Positions 1-6,903 of a stretch of DNA of 7,610 nucleotides are shown in pieces. The translations under genes and the position numbers were made by a program. Below the pieces are notes generated by a model, which was not told the DNA's origin, searched no databases, and saw only the letters and a program-made list of their open reading frames with translations. The stretch comes from JAZOTK01 sp045534775 (GTDB lineage: Bacteria; Bacillota; Clostridia; RUG12999), in assembly GCA_045534775.1 (NCBI GenBank), contig JAZSKI010000070.1, positions 1 to 7,610 of the forward strand, written 5' to 3'. Positions within the stretch are counted from its first letter, which is position 1; each line of letters opens with the position of its first letter.

Positions 1-954
1 GGTCATTTTATTGCCGCTAAAGCATTGGGCGTATTCGTCCACGAATTTTCCATAGGCTTTGGTCCTGCCATTTTCAAAAAACAGGGAAAGGAAACTCTTT
101 ACACCGTCAGGATTTTCCCTATAGGCGGGTATGTTAAATTAGAAGGCGAGGACGAGGCTTCCGATAATCCAAAAGCTCTCTCAAACAAACCCGTATGGAA
201 GAAATTTATCGTTATGGCGGCAGGTGCTTCCTTTAACTTAATCCTGGGTTTTGTGGTATTTTTGTTTATCTATCTTCAGATGCCTTCCTTCCCCGAGCTT
301 AAGGTAGGCAGTCTTGAAACGGAGATTCCCGGCACTACCGCCTCTGCTGTTCTTGAAGAAGATGATGAGATTTTAGCTGTTAACGGCAAAAGATTATGGT
401 ATTACAAGGATTTTAAATTTATTCTCTCCAACGAAACAGGCGGCGAGCCCATAACCCTTACCATCAGACGCGATAATGTAAAACAGGACGTTAAAATAAC
501 TCCCGTTTTATATGAAGGCGCGTATTATATCGGATTTCAGCCGGCACAAAGCAAAATGACCTTCGCCAAGGCTGTAAAATATGCCGTTGCGGAGACCTTT
601 TTCGTAATACGTCTCGTGATTTATTCGCTTATGATGCTGATTACGGGAAAAGCACCCATAACGGAAATGTCAGGTCCTATCGGTACGGGTACTATTATCG
701 GAGAAGCGGCGAAATCGGGACTTCCGAGTCTCTTTACCATATTTGCTCTCCTTTCTGTAAACATAGGAATTTTCAACCTGATACCTTTCCCCGCTTTAGA
801 CGGTGGCAGAATTTTCTTCCTTCTTATTGAGTTTATAAGGAGAAAACCTATCCCTCCCGAAAAGGAAGGTATGGTTCATTTCATAGGTCTGGCACTTTTG
901 ATGTTGCTTATGATATTCGTTACAAGTAGCGATATTTACAAATTATTCCAATAA
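1..954 (+). CDS. rseP: Site-2 intramembrane zinc metalloprotease, RseP/RasP family (5' end missing)
   Basis: Membrane-embedded zinc protease that in this family cuts transmembrane segments of anti-sigma factors and leftover signal peptides. The frame is open from base 1 and the first codons read GHF. This is the tail of the HExxH zinc motif (HELGHF in relatives), so the first His, the catalytic Glu and probably about 20 residues lie outside the window. The visible 317 residues contain FPIGGYVKLEGED (typical of the family), a hydrophobic segment near residues 70-90, a weak PDZ-like domain near 95-160 (ending in DEILAVNGK), a hydrophobic stretch near 195-215, the second active-site motif NLIPFPALDGGR near 260-272 (Asp is the third zinc ligand), and a final hydrophobic helix. 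The TTG at 25 is internal, not a start. ispG follows after 13 bases, matching the dxr-rseP-ispG order common in Firmicutes; dxr would lie upstream. Identification is firm. Confidence 0.95.
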   Translation, partial: GHFIAAKALGVFVHEFSIGFGPAIFKKQGKETLYTVRIFPIGGYVKLEGEDEASDNPKALSNKPVWKKFIVMAAGASFNLILGFVVFLFIYLQMPSFPELKVGSLETEIPGTTASAVLEEDDEILAVNGKRLWYYKDFKFILSNETGGEPITLTIRRDNVKQDVKITPVLYEGAYYIGFQPAQSKMTFAKAVKYAVAETFFVIRLVIYSLMMLITGKAPITEMSGPIGTGTIIGEAAKSGLPSLFTIFALLSVNIGIFNLIPFPALDGGRIFFLLIEFIRRKPIPPEKEGMVHFIGLALLMLLMIFVTSSDIYKLFQ

Positions 955-967
955 AGGATTTGATAAT

Positions 968-2029
968 ATGTTTTTAAGAACCGAAACAAGAAAAATTAAT
1001 ATAGGCGGTGTCACCATCGGCGGCGGCAGTCCCATTGCCATTCAGAGTATGACCAACACCAAAACTCAGGATGCCAAGGCTACCATAGCACAAATTCGCG
1101 AGCTGGAGGCGGCGGGCTGTGAAATCGTCCGCGTTGCCGTTCCCGATGCCGATGCCGCTGATGCCATAAAGGAAATCAGAAACAATATTAATATTCCTCT
1201 TGTCGCTGATATTCATTTCAATTACAAGCTTGCCATAGCTTGTATACATAACGGCGCCGATAAAATCCGTCTGAACCCCGGTAATATCGGCGGTGAGGAC
1301 AGAGTCCGCAGTGTTGTTACCTTAGCTAAGGAAAATCATATTCCTATTCGCATCGGTGTTAACGGCGGATCTTTGGAAAAGGAAATTTTAGCAAAATACA
1401 AGTCCCCTACCCCCGAAGCAATAGTAGAAAGTGCAAAAGGGCATATTGATATTTTAACGAAACTCGGGTTTGAGGATATAGCTGTATCCCTGAAAAGCTC
1501 CGATGTAAACCGCACTATTCGTGCCTATACTCTTTTTGCTGAAAAATATCCATATCCCCTTCACCTGGGCGTAACGGAGGCGGGCGGCGTATATGCAGGT
1601 ACAATCAAATCCGCCGTAGGTATAGGGAGCATGCTCTCCCGCGGTATCGGTGATACACTTCGAGTTTCCCTTACCGGTCCTCCCGTCGAAGAGGTGCGGG
1701 TTGCAAAGGATATTTTAAAAGCTCTGGATTTACGTGAAAAAGGCGTAGAGATTGTCTCCTGCCCCACCTGCGGCAGATGTAACGTAAATCTCGCCGCTTT
1801 GGTTGACGATATTACGGAAAAAAGCAGGTATCTAAACAAGAATATCAAAATAGCCGTTATGGGCTGTGCCGTAAACGGTCCCGGTGAGGCAAAGGATGCC
1901 GACATCGGTGTAGCCTGCGGTAAAAACGAAGGACTTATATTTAAAAAAGGAGAAATTCTCAAAAAGGTTAAAGAGGATGCGATAGTTTCCACCCTTTTGA
2001 CCTTGGCGGAAGAATTACAGAAGGTATAA
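968..2029 (+). CDS. ispG: 4-hydroxy-3-methylbut-2-enyl diphosphate synthase (IspG/GcpE)
   Basis: Cytosolic iron-sulfur enzyme of the MEP isoprenoid pathway. It converts methylerythritol cyclodiphosphate to HMBPP using electrons from ferredoxin or flavodoxin. The protein is 353 residues, the usual length for the bacterial two-domain form. The N-terminal TIM-barrel part begins RKINIGGVTIGG and includes PIAIQSMTNT (22-31), PLVADIHFN (77-85) and KIRLNPGNIGG (99-109). The C-terminal domain holds the cluster ligands: SCPTCGRC (Cys265 and Cys268), then MGCAVNGPGEA (Cys300 and the unusual ligand Glu307). The ATG at 968 is preceded by AAAGGA (953-958) with 9 bases of spacing. It lies 13 bases after rseP and one base before the next, broken gene, so all three are probably one transcript. 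In many Clostridia polC follows ispG; here it does not. Confidence 0.97.
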   Translation: MFLRTETRKINIGGVTIGGGSPIAIQSMTNTKTQDAKATIAQIRELEAAGCEIVRVAVPDADAADAIKEIRNNINIPLVADIHFNYKLAIACIHNGADKIRLNPGNIGGEDRVRSVVTLAKENHIPIRIGVNGGSLEKEILAKYKSPTPEAIVESAKGHIDILTKLGFEDIAVSLKSSDVNRTIRAYTLFAEKYPYPLHLGVTEAGGVYAGTIKSAVGIGSMLSRGIGDTLRVSLTGPPVEEVRVAKDILKALDLREKGVEIVSCPTCGRCNVNLAALVDDITEKSRYLNKNIKIAVMGCAVNGPGEAKDADIGVACGKNEGLIFKKGEILKKVKEDAIVSTLLTLAEELQKV

Positions 2030-2030
2030 G

Positions 2031-2626
2031 ATGAGTTTATATGAAATTAAAACAATAAATAATTGGACACCAACTCTTTTTGATGAAAAATGGGGTCGGG
2101 CAAATACTGTAAAAATAATCCCTGGGAAATGACAGGAAAAGCACCGGATACAACCGTTTGTATAATAAACGGTGATGATGGTTTGTATATAAAATTTGAA
2201 ACCGACGAAAATCCCGTAATCACCAACTATAAAAATTATAACGACCCCGTGTATCGGGACAGCTGTGTGGAGTTTTTTATAAATGCGGCTCCCTCTGCAA
2301 ACAATAACTATATGAATTTTGAGCTGAACGCCATCGGCACCATCTATATAGGCTTCGGCGACGACAGAAACACCTCAAAGCCCATTATCTATGACCCGAA
2401 TATAATGAACATCGAAACGAAAATTACCGATAAGGGCTGGTGTGCAAAATATTTTATTCCAAACTCATTGCTTATAGAATATTTCGGTAAAATTGAAAAA
2501 ACAATGAAAGGAAATTTCTATAAATGCAATGAAGTAATTGAGCATTGGGGTACCTAGTCGCCCATCAAAACCGCTTCTCCCGATTTCCATCGTCCCAAAT
2601 ATTTCGGCACTTTGGTCATAGAATAA
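2031..2626 (+). pseudogene. CBM9-like carbohydrate-binding family protein, frameshifted and interrupted by TAG
   Basis: Remnant of a roughly 198-residue protein resembling stand-alone family-9-like carbohydrate-binding proteins; its ligand and role are unknown. Translation should start at the ATG at 2031, one base after ispG, with AGAAGG at 2019-2024 as ribosome site. The first frame reads MSLYEIKTINNWTPTLFDEK, then WGRANTVK, and stops at 2130-2132. Adding one A to the run 2111-2115 moves reading into the frame that carries the family core: PWE, GLYIKFETDENP, NDPVYRDSCVEFFIN, MNFELNAIGT and GNFYKCNEVIEHWGT. That frame hits TAG at 2555-2557 and then continues open as SPIKTASPDFHRPKYFG to TAA at 2624-2626. 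Relatives usually have Trp before the SP/NP, so TAG looks like a mutated TGG. Two separate lesions favour a true pseudogene over a sequencing slip. Without the repairs, a 155-residue fragment could start at ATG 2090, but it has no good ribosome site. Confidence 0.85.
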
Positions 2627-2642
2627 CAAAATTTTCTTACAG

Positions 2643-2690
2643 AAAAAAGCTGTGACAACCGAGTTTAAGCTCGCTTATCACAGCTTTTTT
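2643..2690. terminator. Bidirectional rho-independent terminator between convergent transcripts
   Basis: Bases 2643-2655 (AAAAAAGCTGTGA) are perfectly complementary to 2678-2690 (TCACAGCTTTTTT), giving a 13-bp stem with an A/T tract on both outer sides, so it ends in a U-run whichever strand is transcribed. The 22-base loop contains a smaller 4-bp hairpin (CGAG 2660-2663 with CTCG 2670-2673). It lies between the plus-strand rseP-ispG-pseudogene unit and the stop codon of minus-strand trxB, exactly where both transcripts need to stop. Confidence 0.9.
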
Positions 2691-2700
2691 ATATTCTTAT

Positions 2701-3606
2701 TTATTTAATATAGTCACAAGCCGCAAGAGCCGCTACAGCTCCGTCAGCAACCGCAGTTGCTACCTGGCGGATTCGCTTTGCTCTGCAATCTCCCGCAACA
2801 AATATTCCGTCTCCGGAGGTAACACAGCCCTCGTCTGCATCAACATATCCCCACCCATTAAGCTTGACTGCCGAAGCAAAGGGTTCGTTTTGTGCAATAA
2901 GCCCGATAGCCGTAAACATTCCGTCAATATCAAGCGTGATTTTTTCTTTTGTCGCAATTTTTTCAATTACAATACCGCTGATATCTTTATCCGCAACAAT
3001 ACTTTTTACAACCACACCCGTTATGATTTCAACATTTTCCTTGTTTTCCAACTGCTCCGCAAGCTTAACCTCACCGGTAAGGTAGTCAAGATTTTGCACC
3101 ACATAGACCTTTTTACAAATATCAGAAAGAAGCACCGCTTCCTGGAGAGCAGAATTTCCGCCGCCGATAACAGCCACTGTCTTTCCCTCATAAAAAGCCC
3201 CGTCACATACTGCACAAAAGGAAATTCCGTTACCGATAAACTCCTCTTCTCTTTCTATGCCAAGCAATCTGTGTTTTGTGCCTGTGGCAATAATAACCGC
3301 TTTTCCGTGAAAATCTCCGTCGTCGGTTTTAATGGTTTTAATTTCTCCGTTTATAATTTCGGTTGCTTCACAGCACTCAACCTCTGCACCGAGATTTATA
3401 GCCTGTTCAATAAGCTTTTCAGCAAACTCATTTCCCGTAGTGCTTAAAAAACCGGGTATATTCTCCACCTTAGGCGATGATGTTATTTGTCCGCCAAAGG
3501 TACCTTTTTCAATAACAAGTACCTTTTTACCGGCACGCAAAGCATATACCGCGGCGGTCAGCCCCGCGGGGCCGCCACCGATTATAATTATATCATATAA
3601 ATTCAT
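2701..3606 (-). CDS. trxB: Thioredoxin-disulfide reductase-like flavoprotein (TrxB family)
   Basis: Cytosolic FAD enzyme that passes electrons to the active-site disulfide of a redoxin. The 301 residues match the low-molecular-weight TrxB family. In order: FAD-binding IIIIGGGPAGLTAAVYALRAG (7-26; GGGPAG is 10-15), ATGT at 107-110, redox-active CAVC at 131-134, a second Rossmann motif VIGGGNSALQEA (146-157), and the C-terminal FAD motif GIFVAGDCR (267-275) with RQVATAVADGAVAA (280-293). The NADPH signature HRRxxxR expected after the second Rossmann strand is absent; the region reads VVQNLDYLTGE (169-179). Electron donor choice is therefore uncertain: NADH, ferredoxin or another donor is possible. 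The ATG at 3606 comes 4 bases after the nrdD stop, with AAGG inside the end of nrdD as likely ribosome site, so the two are co-transcribed and probably translationally coupled. The most obvious partner is the CPNC redoxin domain fused to NrdD. Family assignment is firm; physiological donor is inferred. Confidence 0.93.
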   Translation of the reverse strand: MNLYDIIIIGGGPAGLTAAVYALRAGKKVLVIEKGTFGGQITSSPKVENIPGFLSTTGNEFAEKLIEQAINLGAEVECCEATEIINGEIKTIKTDDGDFHGKAVIIATGTKHRLLGIEREEEFIGNGISFCAVCDGAFYEGKTVAVIGGGNSALQEAVLLSDICKKVYVVQNLDYLTGEVKLAEQLENKENVEIITGVVVKSIVADKDISGIVIEKIATKEKITLDIDGMFTAIGLIAQNEPFASAVKLNGWGYVDADEGCVTSGDGIFVAGDCRAKRIRQVATAVADGAVAALAACDYIK

Positions 3607-3610
3607 ATTC

Positions 3611-5974
3611 TCACGCCTTTAAAAACTTCTTAATATCAGAAACACCTGCGTATTTAGCCGCAATACCGCCCTCAACATAAACAAGTGTCGGTGCCTGCTT
3701 GATTTCAAGCTCGGTTGCAAGCTCTTTGTTTTCATTCGCTAAAAGCTTCTGATAGGAAATGTTTTCTTTATCAAGTAAAGATACCGCTATTTTACAGTTA
3801 GGGCAGGTTGCCGTTGTGAACAGATAATATCCGTCCTGCAATACGCCGTCAGCCTTTGCGGTAGCTTCCTGCGGTTTTTCCTGTTTTTTTGAGCCTTTAA
3901 GCACAGATTTTTCTATATTATATACTTTTCTTTCGGAATATTCCTGAGATTTACCGTCATTCCAGTTCTGAACAGGACGGTAGTAGCCTGTAATACGGCT
4001 GTAAACCTCTGTTTTGCCTCCACATTCGGGACAGGTGAACTGTTCGCCTGCAAGATAGCCGTGGTTTTTACAAACAGAATATGTCGGTGAAAGTGTATAA
4101 TAAGGCAAACGATAATTCTCTGCGATTTTTCTTACAAGATTTGCGGCAGACTTCCAATCAGGCATTTTTTCGCCAAGGAATGCGTGGAATACTGTACCTG
4201 ATGTATAAAGGGTCTGAAGCTCGTCCTGAATATCAAGAGCCGAGAAAATATCTTCGGTATAGCCAACAGGTAAGTGAGAGCTGTTTGTATAGTAGGGATT
4301 TTCTTTATCACCTGCTGTTGTAATTCCGGGATAGTGCTTTAAGTCGTGCTTTGCAAGACGGTAAGCTGTAGATTCAGCCGGTGTAGCCTCAAGGTTATAG
4401 AGGTCGCCGTACTCCACCTGATAGTCAGACAGTCTTTCTCTCATGTGGTTGAGAACATCTTTAGTGAAGCTTTGTGCCTTTTCGCCGGTTAAATCTTCAC
4501 CAATCCACTTAGCATTGAGACAAGCCTCGTTCATACCCACAAGACCAATGGTTGAGAAGTGGTTGTTAAAGGTACCGAGATAGTGTTTTGTATACGGATA
4601 TAATCCTGAATCAAGAAGCTTGCTGATAACGGTTCTCTTAACCTTAAGGGAACGTGCCGCAACATCCATCATGTGGTCAAGCTTTTTATAGAAATCTACT
4701 TCATTGTCTGCAATATAAGCAATTCTCGGCATATTGATGGTTACAACACCAACCGAACCCGTTGATTCGCCACTTCCGAAGAAGCCGCCCGATTTCTTTC
4801 TAAGCTCACGAAGGTCCAGACGCAGACGGCAACACATGCTTCTTACATCGCTGGGTTCCATATCGCTGTTAATATAGTTAGAGAAATAAGGTGTACCGTA
4901 TTTAGATGTCATTTCAAACAGCAAACGGTTGTTTTCTGTATCTGACCAGTCAAAATTATTTGTAATTGAGTATGTGGGGATAGGATACTGGAAGCCTCTG
5001 CCGTTAGCATCACCGTCAATCATAATCTCGATGAATGCCTTGTTTACCATATCCATTTCCTTCTGACAATCCTTGTATTTGAAATCAAGCTCTTTTCCGC
5101 CTACAATACAGTTAAGCTCCGCAAGGTCTGCCGGAACAACCCAGTCAAGAGTAATATTTGAGAAGGGAGCCTGAGTACCCCATCTGCTGGGTGTGTTTAC
5201 GCCGTAAACAAAGGATTCGATACATTTTTTAACCTGGTCGTAGTTGAGATTATCAACCTTAACGAAAGGTGCAAGATATGTATCAAAGGACGAGAACGCC
5301 TGTGCTCCTGCCCATTCGTTTTGCATAATACCGAGGAAGTTAACCATCTGATTGCAAAGTGTAACAAGGTGACTTGCAGGTGCAGAGGTTATCTTTCCGG
5401 GAATACCGCCAAGACCTTCCTGAATAAGCTGTTTAAGTGACCAGCCTGCACAGTAGCCAGTAAGCATGGAAAGGTCGTGAATGTGAATATCGGCATTTCT
5501 GTGTGCGTTTCCGATTTCATCATCATAAATTTCCGAAAGCCAGTAGTTTGCCGTAATGGCACCGGAGTTGCTTAAAATAAGACCACCTACGGAATATGTT
5601 ACCGTAGAGTTTTCTTTAACACGCCAGTCATTGATGTTAAGATAATTGTCAACGATTGATTTATAATCAACCATCGTCGCATTGATGTTACGGATTTTTT
5701 CTCTCTGGCGACGGTAAATAATATATGCCTTTGCAACATCATCATAGCCTGCTTTAATAAGAACTGACTCAACGCTGTCCTGGATATGCTCAACCTCAAT
5801 GTGTCCGTTTTCAATTTTAGGTTCAAATTCAGCTGTTACCTTTAAAGCCAGAAAATCAATAATATCTTTAGTGTACTGTTTCTGACAGGCATCAAACGCC
5901 TGATAAATCGCTGTGCTGATTTTTGAAAGATTAAAATCTACTATCTTTCCGTCTCTTTTTATAACGTTATACAT
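3611..5974 (-). CDS. nrdD: Anaerobic (class III) ribonucleoside-triphosphate reductase with fused C-terminal glutaredoxin-like domain
   Basis: Oxygen-sensitive glycyl-radical enzyme that reduces ribonucleoside triphosphates to dNTPs. The 787 residues contain an N-terminal ATP cone (about 1-95, starting VIKRDGKIVDFN), the catalytic barrel with DIHIHDLSMLTGYCAGW (Cys175), VNTPSRWGTQAPFSN (259-273), MCCRLRLDLRE (Cys381/382, finger-loop thiyl candidates), GSVGVVTINMPRIA (406-419) and NLEATPAESTAYRLAK (527-542), then a probable zinc site (CKNH 635-638 and CPEC 648-651) and the glycyl-radical loop RITGYYRP (Gly663) followed by WNDGK. Beyond the normal end, a charged linker (about 686-712) leads to a redoxin domain (714-787) with CPNC at 724-727 and the cis-Pro motif QAPTLVY (Pro762). 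This suggests electrons come from a redoxin rather than formate, though the formate question is inference. The ATG at 5974 has GAGAGG 8 bases upstream (5983-5988). NrdR boxes sit in and above its promoter; nrdG lies upstream and trxB 4 bases downstream. Confidence 0.96.
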   Translation of the reverse strand: MYNVIKRDGKIVDFNLSKISTAIYQAFDACQKQYTKDIIDFLALKVTAEFEPKIENGHIEVEHIQDSVESVLIKAGYDDVAKAYIIYRRQREKIRNINATMVDYKSIVDNYLNINDWRVKENSTVTYSVGGLILSNSGAITANYWLSEIYDDEIGNAHRNADIHIHDLSMLTGYCAGWSLKQLIQEGLGGIPGKITSAPASHLVTLCNQMVNFLGIMQNEWAGAQAFSSFDTYLAPFVKVDNLNYDQVKKCIESFVYGVNTPSRWGTQAPFSNITLDWVVPADLAELNCIVGGKELDFKYKDCQKEMDMVNKAFIEIMIDGDANGRGFQYPIPTYSITNNFDWSDTENNRLLFEMTSKYGTPYFSNYINSDMEPSDVRSMCCRLRLDLRELRKKSGGFFGSGESTGSVGVVTINMPRIAYIADNEVDFYKKLDHMMDVAARSLKVKRTVISKLLDSGLYPYTKHYLGTFNNHFSTIGLVGMNEACLNAKWIGEDLTGEKAQSFTKDVLNHMRERLSDYQVEYGDLYNLEATPAESTAYRLAKHDLKHYPGITTAGDKENPYYTNSSHLPVGYTEDIFSALDIQDELQTLYTSGTVFHAFLGEKMPDWKSAANLVRKIAENYRLPYYTLSPTYSVCKNHGYLAGEQFTCPECGGKTEVYSRITGYYRPVQNWNDGKSQEYSERKVYNIEKSVLKGSKKQEKPQEATAKADGVLQDGYYLFTTATCPNCKIAVSLLDKENISYQKLLANENKELATELEIKQAPTLVYVEGGIAAKYAGVSDIKKFLKA

Positions 5975-6019
5975 AAAAAATACCTCTCAATCTTTTAAAT
6001 TTTCTTTTATGGCAAACCT

Positions 6020-6048
6020 ATTATATCATATATATTGTGTTTTGTCAA
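6020..6048 (-). promoter_or_regulatory. Sigma-A-type promoter of nrdD-trxB
   Basis: Read on the minus strand: TTGACA (6048-6043), a 17-base spacer (6042-6026), then TATAAT (6025-6020). Both hexamers match consensus perfectly. Transcription should begin near 6012-6014, giving a leader of roughly 40 bases before the nrdD ATG at 5974. Such a strong promoter would be expected to need repression, and an NrdR-box-like site fills its spacer. It lies in the 98-base gap between nrdG and nrdD, so nrdD can be expressed independently of nrdG. Confidence 0.9.
6025..6040. promoter_or_regulatory. NrdR box 1 (imperfect), inside the nrdD promoter spacer
   Basis: On the plus strand the site is ATCATATATATTGTGT. 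Its right part (ATATATTGTGT) matches the NrdR-box pattern (roughly ACACWATATATWGTGT), while three bases of the left arm differ. It overlaps the last base of the -10 hexamer and most of the spacer, so a bound protein would block RNA polymerase. Its centre is 32 bp from that of the second box, the three-turn spacing usual for paired NrdR sites. Confidence 0.8.
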
Positions 6049-6056
6049 TACCTAAA

Positions 6057-6072
6057 ACACAATATATTGTGT
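6057..6072. promoter_or_regulatory. NrdR box 2 (perfect palindrome), upstream of the nrdD -35
   Basis: ACACAATATATTGTGT is a perfect 16-bp palindrome that extends to 20 bp (6055-6074) and matches the known NrdR operator pattern. NrdR is the ATP/dATP-sensing repressor of ribonucleotide reductase genes. The site lies 8 bases upstream of the nrdD -35 hexamer, and its extended arm overlaps the nrdG stop codon (6073-6075). No nrdR gene is present in the window. Confidence 0.88.
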
Positions 6073-6762
6073 TTATCTTATTTTTACCGAAATCCCATGT
6101 TTTTCCGCTTCCAAAGCCATCTTACGTAGCTTTTCACCATCTGCCGGATGCAAATTTTTTAAATTTTTTTCTAAAATATTTCCCGAATCAACAAAATTTT
6201 GTATAAAATATTTTTCCGCACCCGAAATGGAGCGTGCAATATTTTCAATATCCGAAGCTGTATGAAGCTCATCCGTCACCGTTGTTCTGAATTCGTAGTT
6301 AACGGTTCCTTTCAAAAGGAATTCTATACTTTCCTTTATTTTATCCGTATCAACATCTGCTCCTGCCGTTTGAGAGTATTTTTCAAAGGTATTCTTTATA
6401 TCCATAGCAACATAATCCACAAGCCCTGCCTCAACAAGCTCTCTCAATCTCTCAGGGAAAGACCCGTTTGTATCAAGCTTAACGTCATAACCCATAGCCT
6501 TTACCTTTTTCAGAAAAGCCTTTAGTTCTTTATGAAGAAGCGGCTCCCCCCCTGTTATGCAAACGCCGTCTAAAACCTTTTTGCGTTTCTCTAAAAAAGC
6601 TATGATTTCGTCTTCGTTATATATCTGCTCGTCATCATTTTCAACCAGTAAAGCATTGTGACAAAAGGGACAACGGAAATTACATCCTTTTGTAAATATA
6701 ATACACGCTACGTGCCCGGGATAATCAAGCACCGTTAATTTTTGAAAACCGCCAAATTCCAT
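6073..6762 (-). CDS. nrdG: Anaerobic ribonucleotide reductase activating protein, radical SAM (NrdG2-type)
   Basis: Radical SAM enzyme that uses a 4Fe-4S cluster and S-adenosylmethionine to place the glycyl radical on NrdD (predicted Gly663). From the chosen start the protein is 229 residues, beginning MEFGGFQKLTVLDYPG, which matches how this longer subfamily usually starts (E. coli NrdG is about 154 residues). The cluster motif is CNFRCPFC (Cys27, Cys31, Cys34), followed by the SAM-contact motif GGEPLL (71-76), DTNGS (97-101) and DIKN (121-124). The start at 6762 is set by GGAGG at 6768-6772, 5 bases upstream; in-frame ATGs further upstream (6774, 6801) would overlap or precede that ribosome site. 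nrdD follows in the same direction after 98 bases. Radical SAM activases of other glycyl-radical enzymes look similar, but the neighbour decides the assignment. Confidence 0.93.
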   Translation of the reverse strand: MEFGGFQKLTVLDYPGHVACIIFTKGCNFRCPFCHNALLVENDDEQIYNEDEIIAFLEKRKKVLDGVCITGGEPLLHKELKAFLKKVKAMGYDVKLDTNGSFPERLRELVEAGLVDYVAMDIKNTFEKYSQTAGADVDTDKIKESIEFLLKGTVNYEFRTTVTDELHTASDIENIARSISGAEKYFIQNFVDSGNILEKNLKNLHPADGEKLRKMALEAEKHGISVKIR

Positions 6763-6824
6763 ATTAACCTCCATATATAATAATATATTTTTTTCGTACA
6801 ATTATTTTGTCCGCCTCAACTAAC

Positions 6825-6853
6825 ACTATAGCATAAAATTTTCAGTTTGTCAA
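6825..6853 (-). promoter_or_regulatory. Sigma-A-type promoter of nrdG
   Basis: On the minus strand: TTGACA (6853-6848), a 17-base spacer (6847-6831), then TATAGT (6830-6825), one mismatch from consensus. The start point would be near 6817-6819, leaving an AT-rich leader of about 55 bases before the ATG at 6762. I see no NrdR-box-like sequence here, in contrast to the nrdD promoter. Confidence 0.8.
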
Positions 6854-6903
6854 GGGACCCGTAGCATATACCCCTTCATACTAAAGATGCAGGAAAATGA
6901 TGA

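Noticed and set aside
25..954. TTG at 25 as the true start of rseP
   Set aside because: The frame is open to base 1 and the preceding codons encode GHF, the end of the HExxH zinc motif, so the gene starts upstream of the window.
1561..1992. Minus-strand 143-codon open frame inside ispG
   Set aside because: It lies wholly antisense to the conserved C-terminal domain of IspG and its translation shows no family features.
2100..2132. Programmed -1 frameshift to join the two frames of the CBM9-like gene
   Set aside because: The A-run is only five bases and the zero-frame codons AAA ATA do not form a proper slippery heptamer. A second lesion (TAG) in the same gene favours decay.
2555..2557. TAG read as an amino acid (pyrrolysine or suppression)
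   Set aside because: The residue expected here is Trp, a one-base change from TGG. The gene is already frameshifted, and nothing in the window suggests TAG recoding; the other genes end in TAA or TGA.
2864..3622. Plus-strand open frames opposite trxB
   Set aside because: They are antisense shadows of a well-supported gene, with no recognisable motifs and no ribosome sites that outweigh it.
3611..5974. A pyruvate formate-lyase or other glycyl-radical enzyme instead of NrdD
   Set aside because: The ATP cone, MCCRL finger loop, NMPRIA segment, Cys-rich zinc site and RITGYYRP loop are specific to class III ribonucleotide reductase.
6763..6801. Longer nrdG starting at ATG 6801 or 6774
   Set aside because: The GGAGG ribosome site at 6768-6772 lies inside those extensions, and the protein family begins at the MEFGGFQKLT equivalent.
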